This document shows positions 6,908 through 7,129 of a stretch of 7,129 nucleotides of DNA, piece by piece. The notes beneath the pieces were generated by a model, which saw only the letters and a program-made list of their open reading frames with translations, made no database searches and was not told where the DNA came from. Within the stretch, counting starts at the first letter, position 1. Each line of letters opens with the position of its first letter. The position numbers were made by a program, and so were the translations under genes. Origin of the DNA: CALMEC01 sp031376485. GTDB taxonomy: Bacteria > Actinomycetota > Thermoleophilia > Miltoncostaeales > Miltoncostaeaceae. The stretch is from positions 1-7,129 of the forward strand of contig JANMDV010000183.1 of NCBI GenBank assembly GCA_031376485.1. The letters run 5' to 3'.

Positions 6908-6977
6908 ACAGTCACCTTATACTTCTCTGGCGAAAGAGCGATTGGCTTCTCGGCCATTGAGGTCCTACCCTGGGACT
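6908..6977. promoter_or_regulatory. Divergent LysR/rhodanese control region with candidate operators
   Basis: Two LysR-style dyads are visible. A T-N11-A box with TT and AA ends lies at 6923-6935, overlapped by CTCT-N6-AGAG at 6925-6938. TGGC-N6-GCCA lies at 6943-6956. For the plus strand, TTGGCT (6942-6947) and TACCCT (6966-6971) with an 18 bp spacer make a plausible promoter. It would place the transcript start at about 6978, the first base of the rhodanese ATG, so that mRNA may be leaderless. The second dyad overlaps the -35. On the minus strand TATAAG (6916-6921) is -10-like. All of this is pattern reading. Confidence 0.45.
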
Positions 6978-7129
6978 ATGGAGCTTCCACAGATTGATCC
7001 CAGTACGTTGGAGCGCGAGATTCGCGCTGGTACGGCGTCGGTCGTCCTGGACGTACGCAGCGAAGAGGACTTCGCCGCGTGGCATCTGGATACCGGTTCG
7101 GTTCCGCTGCGTCAGCGCCACTGGCAGCA
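6978..7129 (+). CDS. Rhodanese-like domain protein (5' part only)
   Basis: Fifty codons are visible before the right edge. The start MELPQIDPSTLEREI leads into VVLDVRSEEDFAAWHLDTG (22-40). This is the first strand and the conserved D-R-x-x-x-(D/E)-F/Y-x-x-x-H element of rhodanese domains, which carry sulfane sulfur on a Cys lying further along. The part after it (SVPLRQRHWQ) lacks the usual G-A-x-N-x-P, so the protein may belong to a divergent group, or to a longer fusion such as rhodanese plus metallo-beta-lactamase. The active-site Cys is outside the window, so catalysis cannot be judged. No good Shine-Dalgarno sequence precedes ATG 6978, which fits a leaderless start. The divergent LysR gene is its likely regulator. 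Confidence 0.78.
   Translation, partial: MELPQIDPSTLEREIRAGTASVVLDVRSEEDFAAWHLDTGSVPLRQRHWQ

Overview
This 7.1 kb window is high-GC DNA with chromosomal layout. Its genes are tightly packed, with short intergenic gaps and strong GC preference at third codon positions. A VanW-family cell-wall protein with a long Pro/Thr tail, a CorC/CNNM-type membrane protein and at least one possibly leaderless promoter suggest an actinobacterium. The lineage could be Thermoleophilia (Solirubrobacterales-like), but that is an impression from protein style, not a demonstrated assignment. I see no transposase, phage gene, CRISPR array, tRNA or rRNA.

Layout from left to right: (1) A minus-strand pair encodes a CNNM/CorC membrane protein (630-1946) followed by an ankyrin-repeat lipoprotein (1-627, cut by the left edge). 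Their ends meet closely enough for translational coupling. (2) Divergent from this pair, on the plus strand, is a 638-residue membrane-anchored VanW-domain protein (2078-3994). A very strong hairpin (3092-3130) lies inside its coding sequence. (3) A GC-rich hairpin (4000-4031) separates it from a convergent minus-strand gene for a secreted protein of unknown function (4046-5065), which has an excellent Shine-Dalgarno sequence. (4) Divergent from that gene is a small class I SAM-dependent methyltransferase (5184-5816), whose motifs recall the METTL7/TMT1 thiol methyltransferases. (5) A minus-strand LysR regulator (6005-6907) is divergent from the start of a rhodanese-like protein (6978 to the right edge). 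The two share a 70 bp control region that holds candidate LysR operator dyads.

Functionally the window reads as envelope genes (ion-transport-type membrane protein, ankyrin lipoprotein, VanW wall protein, secreted unknown) followed by a possible sulfur-related section (thiol-methyltransferase-like enzyme, LysR regulator of the type often tied to sulfur metabolism, rhodanese). The sulfur link is an inference from neighbourhood and motif resemblance. I found no convincing multi-gene defence system or other clearly new system. The most unusual items are the intragenic hairpin, the coupled CNNM-ankyrin pair and the uncharacterised secreted protein.
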